DNA of 64,000 nucleotides, taken from contig JBAZWJ010000026.1 of assembly GCA_041660385.1 (NCBI GenBank), positions 9,863 through 73,862 on the forward strand. Reading direction: 5' to 3'. Of the stretch, positions 34,724 through 43,785 are shown one piece after another. The notes under the pieces were generated by a model. The model was not told where the DNA came from. It searched no databases and saw nothing but the letters and a program-made list of their open reading frames with translations. The position numbers were made by a program, and so were the translations under genes. How positions within the stretch are numbered: position 1 is the stretch's first letter; each line of letters begins with the position of its first letter. This DNA is from DYJE01 sp041660385. Its GTDB lineage: Bacteria; Desulfobacterota; Desulfobacteria; Desulfobacterales; Desulfolunaceae.

Positions 34724-35063
34724 ACAGTTAAAGACTCTGCGATAGCTCATTATCTCCTTTTCAACGCAAATCAATGATGAATCAATCGTCCGTATCGTTC
34801 AATATTCATGGAACGATACGGAATTTTTATTCCTTATCCGAAGAATTCTTTTGACATCAAAGACATTGTTCATTTAATGTTTTCCTTTAAGATGGTGTCC
34901 TGATGGCACCCATCATCGTATTCATGGCGTTTGATTTCCGGTTGAATGTGGTTGGTAAACACACGACTACAGCATGTATCGTTTGAGGTGGGGAAACGGT
35001 CCGGGACACGGATGAATGGCGAACTTATCTCCGTAAATATACAGATTTAAACGAGGGTGACAC
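34724..35063. other. Intergenic region after glpD
   Basis: A 340-bp spacer. It holds the glpD terminator (34790-34831) and then a possible weak -35 TTGACA near 34851 without a good -10. GAGGGTGA stands before the GTG start of the kinase gene at 35064. Confidence 0.5.
34790..34831 (+). terminator. Rho-independent terminator after glpD
   Basis: A perfect 11-bp stem, CCGTATCGTTC (34790-34800) and GAACGATACGG (34811-34821), is followed by AATTTTTATT. It lies 66 bp beyond the glpD stop. Confidence 0.78.
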
Positions 35064-37382
35064 GTGAAAAAGACGTTATTAAAGATAGCTGTGGTGTCGA
35101 TTTGCGTTTTTGCGGCAACGTTTTTTTCCCCTGACTATGCCCGCATGTTTTCGGGATATGCAGACCAGAAACTCGATGACTTCATTGTTTTTTTAACCAC
35201 ACATATCGTACGTGTATTGCCGGGAATTCATATAAATAAAGGGATGCTCATTGCCATTCCTTTCTGGGTGATTGTCGTACTTTGTCTTCTTAAACTCATC
35301 GACTTGGTTTCGGCAAAAAGTTTCAGGAAAAAAACTGGGTCAATGACCAAATCAGCAAGGAAAAATGAACCCGTAGAAGAGAATGACGGGGTAACCCAGG
35401 AATTCGATGTGTCTAAGGGAAGCGATTTTAACAAGGAAATTCTGGTTCAATTTTTCTTGAAATTGTTTAAAATTCAGATCGGAGCAACGAAAAGTTCTCC
35501 TGGTAAGTACAAGGCCGTTACAACTATTAACGTATGGCCCAACAGGGTTTATGAACTCAGTGTCATGTATGAAGGAGACTGGGTCACACGAAGGCTTACT
35601 ATCGGGCCTCTGGGCGATGACGGGGTAAGCAAAAGTGTCTGTTACTATGCGATTTACGACGATCATCTTGTTGTAAAAGTTCCACCCGAGCCCATCACGG
35701 ATTTTCAGGAATACCTCTCATGTATCAAAGCGGATATGTTGATCGCCAAACGGCTTACACCGAAAGAATGCATTATTCCCAGAGTTTCAGTTATTCTTGG
35801 AAGACTCCTTTCACCAGGGATGAAAAACTCGGAAACGCAGGCTCTTGAAAAAAACTACGTCGACCGATTAAATGGCAACTCCCAGTTCCAGGAGTATTTA
35901 AAAATCGGCAGTTCATTTGTGTTCTTTATGGATCTTTCCCGCTATTATTTTTTGAGTGGAGTGGTCAACGAAATGCACGATATGGAAAACGCCATGCCAA
36001 GAGAAATTCTGGGGTTTCCCAATATGATCTGGGACACCTATGAATTTGAAGGTCGATACGGACATCAGAGTTCACATATCGGATTTGAAATGCGGAATAT
36101 TTATGAGGAATATGAACGTGAAATCAGCCGTCTTCTTCTTCAGTACGGGGTAACCACACCATTGCCCTCGTATACGGTGAGGCATTGGTTCCTTATTCAT
36201 TTGTCCGGAAGAGGGCGTATTGAATCGGAGGGAGATCTTTCACAGAGTTTTATTGAAGATTTGAACACTCTTTCCCGTGAATCTATGATCGACAATAGAA
36301 CGTCCATCGAAAGCTACAGAAGAGTAGTTCGGGAATACATCTACAAATCCACCATCGCACGATTCAAAGCGGAGATGGGCAGTCTTGTCACGAACATCAT
36401 AGGGCTTTTGATTTTTCTTGGGAAAAAACAAGTGGCTATGCGAGATTTAAAACCGGATAACCTTATCATTGCGGGAGATGTGGACAAGTATCCTTATTTT
36501 TTAAGATCACCTGATCAGTTCACCATGGGATTTATCGATGTGGAAACGGCCGTGGACTATGGTAAGGAAACCGTCGAAGAAATTATGCAGCCCCAATTGG
36601 GCGGCACTCCCAAATACGCAACACCTTCCCATCTTTTCCCCAATAAATGGATTATCGACGTGTTTGGTGATTTAAGACGCATTCTTAATCTTCAGGACTG
36701 GTATGCGGCCGTTGCCATGATATTCAAAGTGATTACAGGGGGCAATTTGTTCGAAAAAACAGCGACCTTGCTCCCTGAGATTAAACGGGTGCTCGAAGGC
36801 CCCATGGAAACGAACGATAATGTGTTGCCAACGTTAGAATATGTCAGCCGGATGTTCTGGAGGAGCTCAGCCGAAGAATTTCAGGAAAAAATTCAAAAAA
36901 ACAAGGCGATTTTGAATACGGTTAGCCTGATTGTCCGTGAAAAGGATAAACAGGTTCTTTTATATCAGCTTTCAAAAGAGAAGAAAAATCTATCGGTAAA
37001 GCTTGTCGAAAGAATCAACAGCCAGTCTTTATTTAAAAGCAAACAGAACCGGGAATCCCTTTTCAATTCTCCGGTGGAGCAGATTAGAGCCATGCGGCTC
37101 AGGTGTGAATCGGAGGCCGGGGCACAACTGAATAACAAACAGGATATAGTTAATTTTTTCAAAGGTTTTGAGCCTCTGAAAATTCAATATGAACAACGCA
37201 CCGCTGCCTTGGAATATCTGAAGACAGCCGGTCCTGAAATTCCTGTTGCCACAATGATGGAAGTGATGTTTAATATCGTCCTTACTGCCATGTATACCGA
37301 GTTGTGGGGAGATCATTCGGATGGTTCGGATAATTCAACACCGGATCAGGACAAGGGATCACCATTAGATACGACACTATGA
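35064..37382 (+). CDS. Membrane-anchored divergent Ser/Thr protein kinase-like protein
   Basis: A 772-residue protein starting at GTG with GAGGGTGA upstream. Two membrane helices lie near residues 5-25 and 62-82. The cytoplasmic part shows a eukaryotic-type kinase: a candidate ATP-binding lysine in DHLVVKVP (near 206), the catalytic loop AMRDLKPDNL (near 457, Met in place of the His of HRD), IDVET in the DFG position (near 490), and activation segment GGTPKYATP (near 513). The region between the N lobe and catalytic loop is long and unlike standard PknB kinases. The Asp and Asn of the catalytic loop remain, so activity is possible. It begins a cluster with FHA-domain and cyclase genes. Its target is not predictable. 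Confidence 0.75.
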   Translation: MKKTLLKIAVVSICVFAATFFSPDYARMFSGYADQKLDDFIVFLTTHIVRVLPGIHINKGMLIAIPFWVIVVLCLLKLIDLVSAKSFRKKTGSMTKSARKNEPVEENDGVTQEFDVSKGSDFNKEILVQFFLKLFKIQIGATKSSPGKYKAVTTINVWPNRVYELSVMYEGDWVTRRLTIGPLGDDGVSKSVCYYAIYDDHLVVKVPPEPITDFQEYLSCIKADMLIAKRLTPKECIIPRVSVILGRLLSPGMKNSETQALEKNYVDRLNGNSQFQEYLKIGSSFVFFMDLSRYYFLSGVVNEMHDMENAMPREILGFPNMIWDTYEFEGRYGHQSSHIGFEMRNIYEEYEREISRLLLQYGVTTPLPSYTVRHWFLIHLSGRGRIESEGDLSQSFIEDLNTLSRESMIDNRTSIESYRRVVREYIYKSTIARFKAEMGSLVTNIIGLLIFLGKKQVAMRDLKPDNLIIAGDVDKYPYFLRSPDQFTMGFIDVETAVDYGKETVEEIMQPQLGGTPKYATPSHLFPNKWIIDVFGDLRRILNLQDWYAAVAMIFKVITGGNLFEKTATLLPEIKRVLEGPMETNDNVLPTLEYVSRMFWRSSAEEFQEKIQKNKAILNTVSLIVREKDKQVLLYQLSKEKKNLSVKLVERINSQSLFKSKQNRESLFNSPVEQIRAMRLRCESEAGAQLNNKQDIVNFFKGFEPLKIQYEQRTAALEYLKTAGPEIPVATMMEVMFNIVLTAMYTELWGDHSDGSDNSTPDQDKGSPLDTTL

Positions 37383-37459
37383 CGTTCGATGTGATCTGAA
37401 ACAGTATTTTGATTAACGTGTACAGGTCCAGCTTGTCTGGGTTAGGTTGGAAAATCGTC

Positions 37460-38152
37460 ATGCCTAAGTTGACATTAAAATTCAATAACAAAGTTATAAA
37501 GGTTTATAATTATAAAAAAGACAAATCCATCAGTATCGGACGAAAGGAAACCAGCGATATCGTCATACCGAATCTTACCGTTTCCGGAAGTCACGCGAAA
37601 ATTGATTATACCGACAATGGATTTTTGTTGACTGACCTCAATAGTAAAAACAAAACATTTGTTAATGGGGAAGAGCTTAATGCAGCCATTTTGAACGATC
37701 AGGATGTGATCGTTATCGGAAAACACAGTCTCGTTTTTAATTTGTCAAAAGACGAGCATATTCAAGCTGAGAGAGAAATCGGAATGGACCAGACCATGGT
37801 ATTGAATTCCGATATTCACAAGGGAATGATCTCAAAGAAAATATCGGTTGAGGCGCAGAGCCCGGGAATTGCCATGCTTGCTTTTGTCGAAGGTGGAGAG
37901 GGTAAGATCGAGATATCCAGAAACACCATGAGTATTGGCAAAGACCCCGCAAATGATATTGTTATTCGTGGTTTTTTTGTGGGCAAGACAGCAGCAATCC
38001 TAAAAAAAACCAATCAGGGAGTCACCCTATCTTATGGGGGGGGCTTCGCCAAAATCTTTGTCAACAATAAGGTTGTCAAACATACTATTCTTCTTGAAGA
38101 GTTTGATGTGATAATGATTGGAGGAGCTGAGCTTCAGTTTTTCTACAAATGA
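37460..38152 (+). CDS. Double FHA-domain protein
   Basis: A 230-residue cytoplasmic protein. FHA domain 1 covers about residues 3-90 (SISIGRKETSDIVIPNLTVSGSHAKI, in which R, S and H of the phosphothreonine pocket are visible, then NSKNKTFVNG). FHA domain 2, from about 135, is degenerate (MSIGKDPANDIVIRG without the SR-H residues). The ATG at 37460 is preferred over an in-frame TTG 17 codons upstream because the first FHA strand begins there. FHA domains bind phosphothreonine, so the adjacent kinase is the likely source of the ligand. It overlaps the next gene as ATGA. Confidence 0.82.
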   Translation: MPKLTLKFNNKVIKVYNYKKDKSISIGRKETSDIVIPNLTVSGSHAKIDYTDNGFLLTDLNSKNKTFVNGEELNAAILNDQDVIVIGKHSLVFNLSKDEHIQAEREIGMDQTMVLNSDIHKGMISKKISVEAQSPGIAMLAFVEGGEGKIEISRNTMSIGKDPANDIVIRGFFVGKTAAILKKTNQGVTLSYGGGFAKIFVNNKVVKHTILLEEFDVIMIGGAELQFFYK

Positions 38153-39189
38153 TCAATTGCTTTGTTGCTGTTTTTTTTTTAATACTCTGCTTTGTTGCCC
38201 CGTTGAATGTGACCTGGGCCGCCCAATCGTTTCGAGTGGCTAATTATAATGTCGAGAATCTCTTCGATGTTGAAAAAAGCGGTGCCGAATATGATGAATA
38301 TAACCCTTTCGGATCGTTTGGATGGGACAAGGCAATGGTCGATATTAAATGCAGTCAGCTTGCACGTGTCATTGTGGACCTCCGGGCCGATATCATTGGC
38401 CTGGAAGAAGTTGAATCGAAAAAAGCCCTTTTCCTTCTTCAAGCCAAATTGAAATCAAAGGGAGCTGATTACCCGTTTTCTGCGATGGTTGACACAGGTC
38501 GTCATGCCATAGGATGTGCCTTACTTTCAAAACGTCCTATGAAGATAAAAAAAGACTTGCCAGTTGATAAGGGACGAGAACGAAACATCCTGAAAGTCAT
38601 CGTTGATATTGATGGCAAGCCTTTCGTCATTTATGTCAATCACTGGGCTTCGAAAAAGAATCCTGAAAGTGACAGAATTAAATCGGCTCGGGTTCTTATA
38701 AATGATCTGGAATCCCTTCCATCCGGCACGGATTTTCTCGTCATAGGTGATTTTAATTCGGATTACGATGAATTCATTAATTTTGCACGAGAACCTGAAC
38801 TAAACGATACTCAGGGTCGGACTGGGATCAACCATGTTCTAAGAACAATTCATGACGGAATTCCCGTCGATAAAAAAAGGTTACGTTCAATTAGATCAGC
38901 GGCTTTGCTATATAATCTCTGGCTTGAACTGCCTTTTGATCAGCGATGGTCCTATATTTTTAAGGGCAGGGGAAGTTCCCTTGATCATATGATAATACCA
39001 GCATCTCTTTATGATGGACGTGGAATCGACTATAAAGACAACTCTTTTAACCGCTTTGCCCCAGATTATCTTTTTATACGAAAATCGATTTTCAGGTGGC
39101 AGATGGGCAATGCAGGCAAAGGGCGACATCTGGGCAAGGGATACTCGGATCATTTGCCCGTATATGCTGATTTTACAATAAATAAATAA
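38149..39189 (+). CDS. Exported endonuclease/exonuclease/phosphatase-fold protein
   Basis: A 346-residue protein with a signal peptide ending near VTWAAQ. The mature domain has the family motifs FRVANYNVENLFD, IIGLEEVE (metal-binding Glu), VYVNHWASKK-like YVNHWASKKN, LVIGDFNSDYDE and YSDHLPVYADF (catalytic Asp-His). Members include DNase-I-like nucleases and phosphodiesterases, so it may be an extracellular nuclease or a lipid/phosphate esterase. Its start overlaps the FHA gene by four bases, which couples it to the signalling cluster even though it acts outside the cytoplasm. Confidence 0.85.
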   Translation: MINCFVAVFFLILCFVAPLNVTWAAQSFRVANYNVENLFDVEKSGAEYDEYNPFGSFGWDKAMVDIKCSQLARVIVDLRADIIGLEEVESKKALFLLQAKLKSKGADYPFSAMVDTGRHAIGCALLSKRPMKIKKDLPVDKGRERNILKVIVDIDGKPFVIYVNHWASKKNPESDRIKSARVLINDLESLPSGTDFLVIGDFNSDYDEFINFAREPELNDTQGRTGINHVLRTIHDGIPVDKKRLRSIRSAALLYNLWLELPFDQRWSYIFKGRGSSLDHMIIPASLYDGRGIDYKDNSFNRFAPDYLFIRKSIFRWQMGNAGKGRHLGKGYSDHLPVYADFTINK

Positions 39190-39213
39190 ACTAAATGGCA
39201 AAGGGGGTTCTTC

Positions 39214-39242
39214 TTGACACACCCCGGACATTTGCATACTAT
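39214..39242 (+). promoter_or_regulatory. Sigma-70-type promoter of the cyclase gene
   Basis: TTGACA (39214-39219), 17 bp, TACTAT (39237-39242): a perfect -35 and a five-of-six -10 at ideal spacing. The start would be near 39249, 40 bp before the TTG start codon of the cyclase. It makes the cyclase partly independent of the upstream genes. Confidence 0.72.
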
Positions 39243-39288
39243 CTGTATTCATGTGATTTCAGACATTACTATCATAAGGTAAAAAACA

Positions 39289-40182
39289 TTGCGCAAAACT
39301 GTATCCGTTGCCGTTTTATTCGCAGATATTGCCAAAAGCACCCAACTGTATGATATTCTTGGGGATAAAAGAGCCCAGGCACAGATATCCAGTTGGTTGC
39401 AGATACTGTCTGATGTCACATCCGCTCACGGTGGTTTTGTTATCAAGAAGATTGGTGATGAAGTCCTCTGCACGTTCAGGGATGTGGCCAGCGCTGTCGC
39501 AGCAGGAAAAGGAATGCATCAGGCCCTTGACCGGATGGCTGTTGATGATTTCCCGGAAATAGGATCTCCTAATATATATGTGGGCATCAACTGGGGCAAG
39601 ATCATTGTAGACGGTGGCGATATCTATGGTGATGTGGTCAATGTGGCCTCGCGCCTTGTTAACCTTGCAAAACAGCGTCAGATTCTTTTAAGCGATGAGG
39701 CGGTTGGCAATCTCTCAGCCCATGATCAAAGCCATGTTAAGTTTGTGGACACCGAAGTCGTCAAAGGTAAATTTGAAGAAATACGCTATTACGAGTATAT
39801 CTGGGAACAGCTAGACCAGACCATGATCGTCGATAAGAGCATGGATAAAAAAGCCTTGATGTACTCACTTGAACTTAGAACTAAAGACAGGATTACGATT
39901 GTGGATCAGACCCATCCGGTGGCCACTTTCGGCAGGCAAAGCCATAACGATTTCGTCCTCACCAACAAGCGGGTTTCACGTACCCACGCCCGGGTCGAAT
40001 ACCGATGGGGAAAATTTGTCCTGATCGACCAAAGCTCAAATGGAACCTTTGTATATGACATGAAAGACAAGAAACGGTACTTGAAACGTGAAGAAACGGT
40101 TCTCCCTGTGAGCGGTTATATCATTTTTGGAGAAGAAGCTGGGAAAGATTCTTCTGAAGCGGTTATATATACACGGAAGTAA
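39289..40182 (+). CDS. Class III adenylate/guanylate cyclase fused to an FHA domain
   Basis: A 297-residue protein starting at TTG with AAGGT upstream. The cyclase domain (1-180) has both metal-binding aspartates, in LFADIAKST and KKIGDEVL, and the transition-state Asn and Arg in GDVVNVASRL. It should be active as a dimer. A short linker leads to the FHA domain (about 205-290), with ATFGRQSHNDFVLTNKRVSRTHARVEY and QSSNGTFV holding all phosphothreonine-binding residues. The architecture suggests that cyclic-nucleotide synthesis responds to a phosphothreonine mark, perhaps made by the kinase at 35064. Confidence 0.88.
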   Translation: MRKTVSVAVLFADIAKSTQLYDILGDKRAQAQISSWLQILSDVTSAHGGFVIKKIGDEVLCTFRDVASAVAAGKGMHQALDRMAVDDFPEIGSPNIYVGINWGKIIVDGGDIYGDVVNVASRLVNLAKQRQILLSDEAVGNLSAHDQSHVKFVDTEVVKGKFEEIRYYEYIWEQLDQTMIVDKSMDKKALMYSLELRTKDRITIVDQTHPVATFGRQSHNDFVLTNKRVSRTHARVEYRWGKFVLIDQSSNGTFVYDMKDKKRYLKREETVLPVSGYIIFGEEAGKDSSEAVIYTRK

Positions 40183-40225
40183 GGCTGGGGGTTCAAACCC
40201 ACACCCAAAAAATCAGAAAGTTCAG

Positions 40226-41542
40226 TTAAATTCGGTTCATATTCATCACAGTTCCCACACCTGCCCGTTCATCGAAAAACGCCTTAGCCTCCCCCACAAC
40301 ATAGAGAGAGCCTGAGATACAGATCATATCATTTACGGCAGTTTTGCTTTCTGCGTGGCGTATTGCTTTAGGTATGTCGTTGATGATGGTGACGTCGTTA
40401 CAAAGATCTTTTGCAACCTGGAATAACTTCTCAGGTTCGATAGCCCGTTCGGTTTTTGCCTGGGTCAGAATGACACTGGAACACAAAGGAAGGATACGGT
40501 TGAACATGGCTGAATAGGATTTATCATCGAGAACTCCGGTGACAAGGGTTATTTTTTTGTCAGGATGAGATTCTTCCAGATAGTCTGAAAGTTTATGAAT
40601 GGACATGAGATTGTGTGCACCGTCAACCATGGTCAGTGGATTCTGGGAAACGACCTCAAGCCTTCCGGGCCATAGGGTCGCTTTTAAACCCATACGGATC
40701 GTGCGTTCAGATATTTTGGTAGCAACGTTTTTCAGAACCTCGCAAGCAGCAAGAGCTAAGGCACCGTTATCGACTTGATGTTTGCCTTTCAGTTCAACCT
40801 GCATATCCTGCCATGTGTTTTTTATTCCATAGTAGGTGAAACTGCCTTCCTGCTTCTTTCGCCTCACTTTGAAATCCTGGCGATATACGTACAGCGGAGC
40901 TGATTTTTCTTGCGCTGTTTTTTTAATCACAGAAATTACTTTGTCTTGATCCACTGCTGTGATAACGGGTGCACCTGCTTTGATGATCCCTGCTTTTTCA
41001 TAGGCGATGTCTGAAAGGGTAGAGCCCAGATAGGATTTGTGTTCCAGAGAAATGTTGGTGATGATGCTTAAAGCTGGAGAGATGATATTTGTTGCATCCA
41101 GCCGTCCTCCCATCCCTGTTTCAATGACGGCGTATTCAACCTTGCGCTTTCTGAATAGATAAAAGGCCATGGCCGTAGATATTTCGAAAAATGTGGCAGA
41201 ACGTTCACCGGTGTTTGCCGCCTCAACAGCGCGATAGGATTCGATGACATCTTCGTTTGAGACCTCTTCGCTGTCAACCATGATCCTTTCGTTAAACGAA
41301 ACCAGGTGTGGAGATGTGTAGAGTCCTGTTTTGTAGCCAGACTGATGGAGTATATGCGAAAGGGTCGAGGCGACGGACCCTTTTCCGTTTGTTCCTGCTA
41401 CATGGATGCTGATGAAGTCTTTGTGTGGGTTTCCCAGCTTTTCGAGAATCCTTTCCATGGTTGAAAGGCCAAGGACGATTCCAAAACGCCCCAGGGCATA
41501 CATGGTATCGAGACAGCGTTCGTATTCATCGTGTGATGTCAT
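40226..41542 (-). CDS. folC: Bifunctional folylpolyglutamate synthase/dihydrofolate synthase
   Basis: A 438-residue Mur-ligase family enzyme that adds glutamate to folates. Visible are the P-loop ISIHVAGTNGKGSVAS, SPHLVSFNERIMVD, FEISTAMAFYLF, the metal-binding VIETGMGGRLDATN and SLEHKSYLG. The C-terminal domain has MVDGAHNLMSI. The ATG at 41542 is chosen because an upstream in-frame TTG at 41614 would add 24 residues that do not fit the family and would overlap a hairpin. It is the last gene of a minus-strand group after rpsU. accD, which is often next to folC, is not visible. Confidence 0.92.
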   Translation of the reverse strand: MTSHDEYERCLDTMYALGRFGIVLGLSTMERILEKLGNPHKDFISIHVAGTNGKGSVASTLSHILHQSGYKTGLYTSPHLVSFNERIMVDSEEVSNEDVIESYRAVEAANTGERSATFFEISTAMAFYLFRKRKVEYAVIETGMGGRLDATNIISPALSIITNISLEHKSYLGSTLSDIAYEKAGIIKAGAPVITAVDQDKVISVIKKTAQEKSAPLYVYRQDFKVRRKKQEGSFTYYGIKNTWQDMQVELKGKHQVDNGALALAACEVLKNVATKISERTIRMGLKATLWPGRLEVVSQNPLTMVDGAHNLMSIHKLSDYLEESHPDKKITLVTGVLDDKSYSAMFNRILPLCSSVILTQAKTERAIEPEKLFQVAKDLCNDVTIINDIPKAIRHAESKTAVNDMICISGSLYVVGEAKAFFDERAGVGTVMNMNRI

Positions 41543-41624
41543 GGGTTCACCCGTCTGTGCTTCGGAAGGAGTTGTTCTATATGAAACAGCGAACCCGGAA
41601 TGAAGGACATTCAAACCGGGTTCA

Positions 41625-41650
41625 AGAAAATAAAAACGTTAAGAACGTTT
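41625..41650 (-). terminator. Terminator directly after rpsU
   Basis: On the minus strand AAACGTT-CTT-AACGTTT is followed by TTATTTTC, starting two bases after the rpsU stop. A further stem, GAACCCGG/CCGGGTTC (41591-41623), lies just beyond and may back it up. Confidence 0.68.
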
Positions 41651-41651
41651 A

Positions 41652-41855
41652 TTATTTGTTTCTGCTTCGGGCAGTGGCAATGCGTTGTCTTCTTAAAGAT
41701 TCTCTGTGTTTCCGGCGTTTGTGCTCGCTTGGTTTTTCGAAACTTTTTTTAAGTTTCAAACGTTTAAACAGGCCGTCGTTCTGAATTTTCTTTTTGAGAA
41801 TCCGCATAGCTTTTTCGAGATCGTTATCGATCACTTTGACTTCGATTTCTTTCAA
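41652..41855 (-). CDS. rpsU: 30S ribosomal protein S21
   Basis: A 67-residue basic protein of the bS21 family, with LEKAMRILKKKIQNDGLF and KKSFEKPSEHKRRKHRESLRR in the usual order. The start is TTG at 41855. It has AAGGGGCG eight bases upstream and gives the standard length, whereas the ATG 17 codons earlier would put that ribosome-binding site inside the gene and add residues absent from the family. S21 sits near the mRNA exit channel of the small subunit. A terminator separates it from folC. Confidence 0.88.
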   Translation of the reverse strand: MKEIEVKVIDNDLEKAMRILKKKIQNDGLFKRLKLKKSFEKPSEHKRRKHRESLRRQRIATARSRNK

Positions 41856-42000
41856 ATGTATCGCCCCTTTCTTCACATCGTTCACGCGCAGATCGAAGCT
41901 CTGCACCGATGGTTATTTTAAAATCTTTAATAATATAGAAGGTGATAATTATATGAAAAGCTGATAAATGGCAAGCACAAAGTTCATCGGCTGATATAAA

Positions 42001-42025
42001 CCCCGCAGCAGCTTGTGCTGCGGGG
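42001..42025 (-). terminator. Rho-independent terminator after adk
   Basis: A perfect 10-bp GC-rich stem, CCCCGCAGCA and TGCTGCGGGG, has a five-base loop. On the minus strand it is followed by TTTATAT. It lies about 30 bp after the adk stop. Confidence 0.8.
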
Positions 42026-42053
42026 GTTCACCAATACCAGATGGAATAATTGC

Positions 42054-42728
42054 CTATAGTTTTGAAACCAGCTCGTTGGTTACGGATTTCATATCGGCAG
42101 CACCGTCAAGAGTTAGGTACTTGCTGATGGGGCTTTTTTCAGCCACGGCCTTAAAGTAATAAGCAGCTGCAAGCGTTCCGTCCACGGTGTTGTAGTAGAT
42201 GTCATGGCGTTTATCGATGGCTGCATCATCCTGATCATCGGCGCGTGCAGTAAGGGCTCCGCCACAAACGCGGCATTTGTCGCCGTTGGGTTTGATAGCG
42301 TCAATACCGATGTTGTTGGGATGGTTGTTGTCGTTGGCGCACAGTCTTCTGCCGGTGATTCTGAGTTTGGCAATATCACGGGGTAGAAGGATTTCAACGA
42401 TGTAGTTGAGGGGAAGACCAGCTGCTTTAAGAGATTCGTCAAGTTTTTCAGCCTGCACTTTATTTCTTGGGAAACCATCAAGGAGCCAGCCGTTTTTGCA
42501 GTCGTCTTGTTTCAGTCTGTCAAGGATCATGGGGATGGTGATTTCATCAGGAACAAGGTCGCCTGCGTCGATGTAGCTTTTGGCTTTTTTTCCGAGTTCT
42601 GTGCCGGCTTTGATGTTTTCACGGAAAATTCCGCCTGATTCAATGTGGGCGCAATTATATTTGTCTTTGAGAATAGAACCCTGGGTTCCCTTTCCACTGC
42701 CGTTTGGACCGAAAAATAAGATGTTCAT
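42054..42728 (-). CDS. adk: Adenylate kinase, zinc-LID type
   Basis: A 224-residue enzyme interconverting ATP + AMP and 2 ADP. The P-loop is GPNGSGKGTQ, and the AMP site includes ESGGIFRENI and GWLLDGFPRN. The LID contains Cys and His residues in RRLCANDNNHPNN followed by CRVCGG, which look like a C-x5-H...C-x2-C zinc site, and then RADDQDDAAIDKR. Start at 42728 with AGGAAG upstream; an in-frame upstream extension of 19 codons is not supported. It is divergent from coaE and followed by a strong terminator. Confidence 0.93.
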   Translation of the reverse strand: MNILFFGPNGSGKGTQGSILKDKYNCAHIESGGIFRENIKAGTELGKKAKSYIDAGDLVPDEITIPMILDRLKQDDCKNGWLLDGFPRNKVQAEKLDESLKAAGLPLNYIVEILLPRDIAKLRITGRRLCANDNNHPNNIGIDAIKPNGDKCRVCGGALTARADDQDDAAIDKRHDIYYNTVDGTLAAAYYFKAVAEKSPISKYLTLDGAADMKSVTNELVSKL

Positions 42729-43139
42729 GTGACTTCCTTTCACGATAAATGTTATTGGGCACAGGTCACGGAAAACATTTTCCATAATCCCATAATCCGA
42801 AACAGAAAGAAGAGTTCCTCTCCCTCCTGGATGATTTATTTCGACAACAGACTTTACTATATAAATGTGGGTACCTTGTCAAGAACTGGAATGATTGTCG
42901 TTTGTTTCAAAAAGATTTTTCCTGTTTTTCTGGTTTTGGTTGTGGAAGAGGTCAATGCTGATAATCGTGATTCAACAAGGCTGGCACTTATGCTAATACA
43001 TGCGATTATTTTTGGATTGATGTGGATTAAATTCTCATGTAACACAGGTCTTATTATAATAAGTGCGGGCTCCACTCCAAATCCGTCTTTCAATCGTCTA
43101 TTAACCATGAACAGGATGAAAAGCAACAAAGGTAAAATC
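42729..43139. other. Divergent intergenic region between adk and coaE
   Basis: A 411-bp spacer, open in the coaE frame but without family-like sequence before the coaE P-loop. It carries the adk promoter (42854-42882). I see no clear coaE promoter; AAAGGT stands before the coaE ATG. Confidence 0.5.
42854..42882 (-). promoter_or_regulatory. Sigma-70-like promoter of adk
   Basis: On the minus strand TTGACA (42882-42877) is followed after 17 bp by TAGTAA (42859-42854). TATAGT is also present two bases earlier. The leader to the adk ATG would be about 120 nt. Confidence 0.42.
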
Positions 43140-43733
43140 ATGAAAATTGCCGTTACAGGCGGGGCAGCATCAGGTAAATCGTTTGTATGCAGGCGTCTTT
43201 CGGAAAAAGGAGTCACAGTTATAAGTCTTGATGATGTTTCCAGAGATCTGATGCGTCCCGGTACAGCCGTTTTCCGCAGAGTGGTTCATGTATTCGGGCA
43301 GGCGGTTCTTCGTGCGGATGGAACCCTTGATCGTCCTGCCTTAAGGCAACAGATAACCGGAAGTCCGGAAAGCAGGCGGCGTTTAGAATCTATTGTCCAG
43401 CCTGCCATCCTGAATGAGATGAATCGATTGATCCGTGAAAGTGAAGCACGTGAAGAACCGTATGTGGTTGTGGAGGTTCCTCTGCTGTTTGAGCTGGGTA
43501 TGGAACAACAATTCGACGTTAGTATTCTTGTGGCTGTGGATCAGGATACCCAGGTCATGCGTCTTGTCCAGAGAGACGGTGTTTCAGAGACGGATGCACG
43601 GCGACTGATGGATCTTCAAATGCCACTGGGAGAGAAAATGGCGAGGGCCGATATCGTGATCGATAACAGCAGCTCAAGTGACATCCTTTATGGTGAAGTT
43701 GATCGACTGCTGGCTAATGCATTTAAAAAATAA
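43140..43733 (+). CDS. coaE: Dephospho-CoA kinase
   Basis: A 197-residue enzyme for the last step of CoA synthesis. The P-loop is VTGGAASGKSFVCRRL. It is followed by VISLDDVSRDLM, where family members have an Asp in DAD/DD, then ESIVQPAI and VVEVPLLFELGMEQQFD, all standard. The ATG at 43140 is chosen because the P-loop begins five residues later and AAAGGT precedes it. It stands alone between divergent adk and the rho operon. Confidence 0.93.
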   Translation: MKIAVTGGAASGKSFVCRRLSEKGVTVISLDDVSRDLMRPGTAVFRRVVHVFGQAVLRADGTLDRPALRQQITGSPESRRRLESIVQPAILNEMNRLIRESEAREEPYVVVEVPLLFELGMEQQFDVSILVAVDQDTQVMRLVQRDGVSETDARRLMDLQMPLGEKMARADIVIDNSSSSDILYGEVDRLLANAFKK

Positions 43734-43755
43734 AACAATCTTATGTCAAAAGCCC

Positions 43756-43785
43756 TTGACAGGTAATGCCGTCCTATTGTACTTA
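43756..43785 (+). promoter_or_regulatory. Possible promoter of the rho-rpmE transcript
   Basis: TTGACA (43756-43761) followed at 18 bp by TACTTA. The -35 is perfect and the -10 weak. The distance to the rho ATG is about 240 nt, leaving room for a leader, as is common for autoregulated rho. Confidence 0.4.

Noticed and set aside
40183..40215. GGGGGTTCAAACCC resembling a tRNA T arm
   Set aside because: No acceptor, D or anticodon arm is present; it is a short hairpin between convergent genes and gives no evidence of an attachment site.
42729..43139. An upstream extension of coaE in the same frame
   Set aside because: The extension shows no conserved sequence, and the P-loop begins right after the ATG at 43140 with its own ribosome-binding site.
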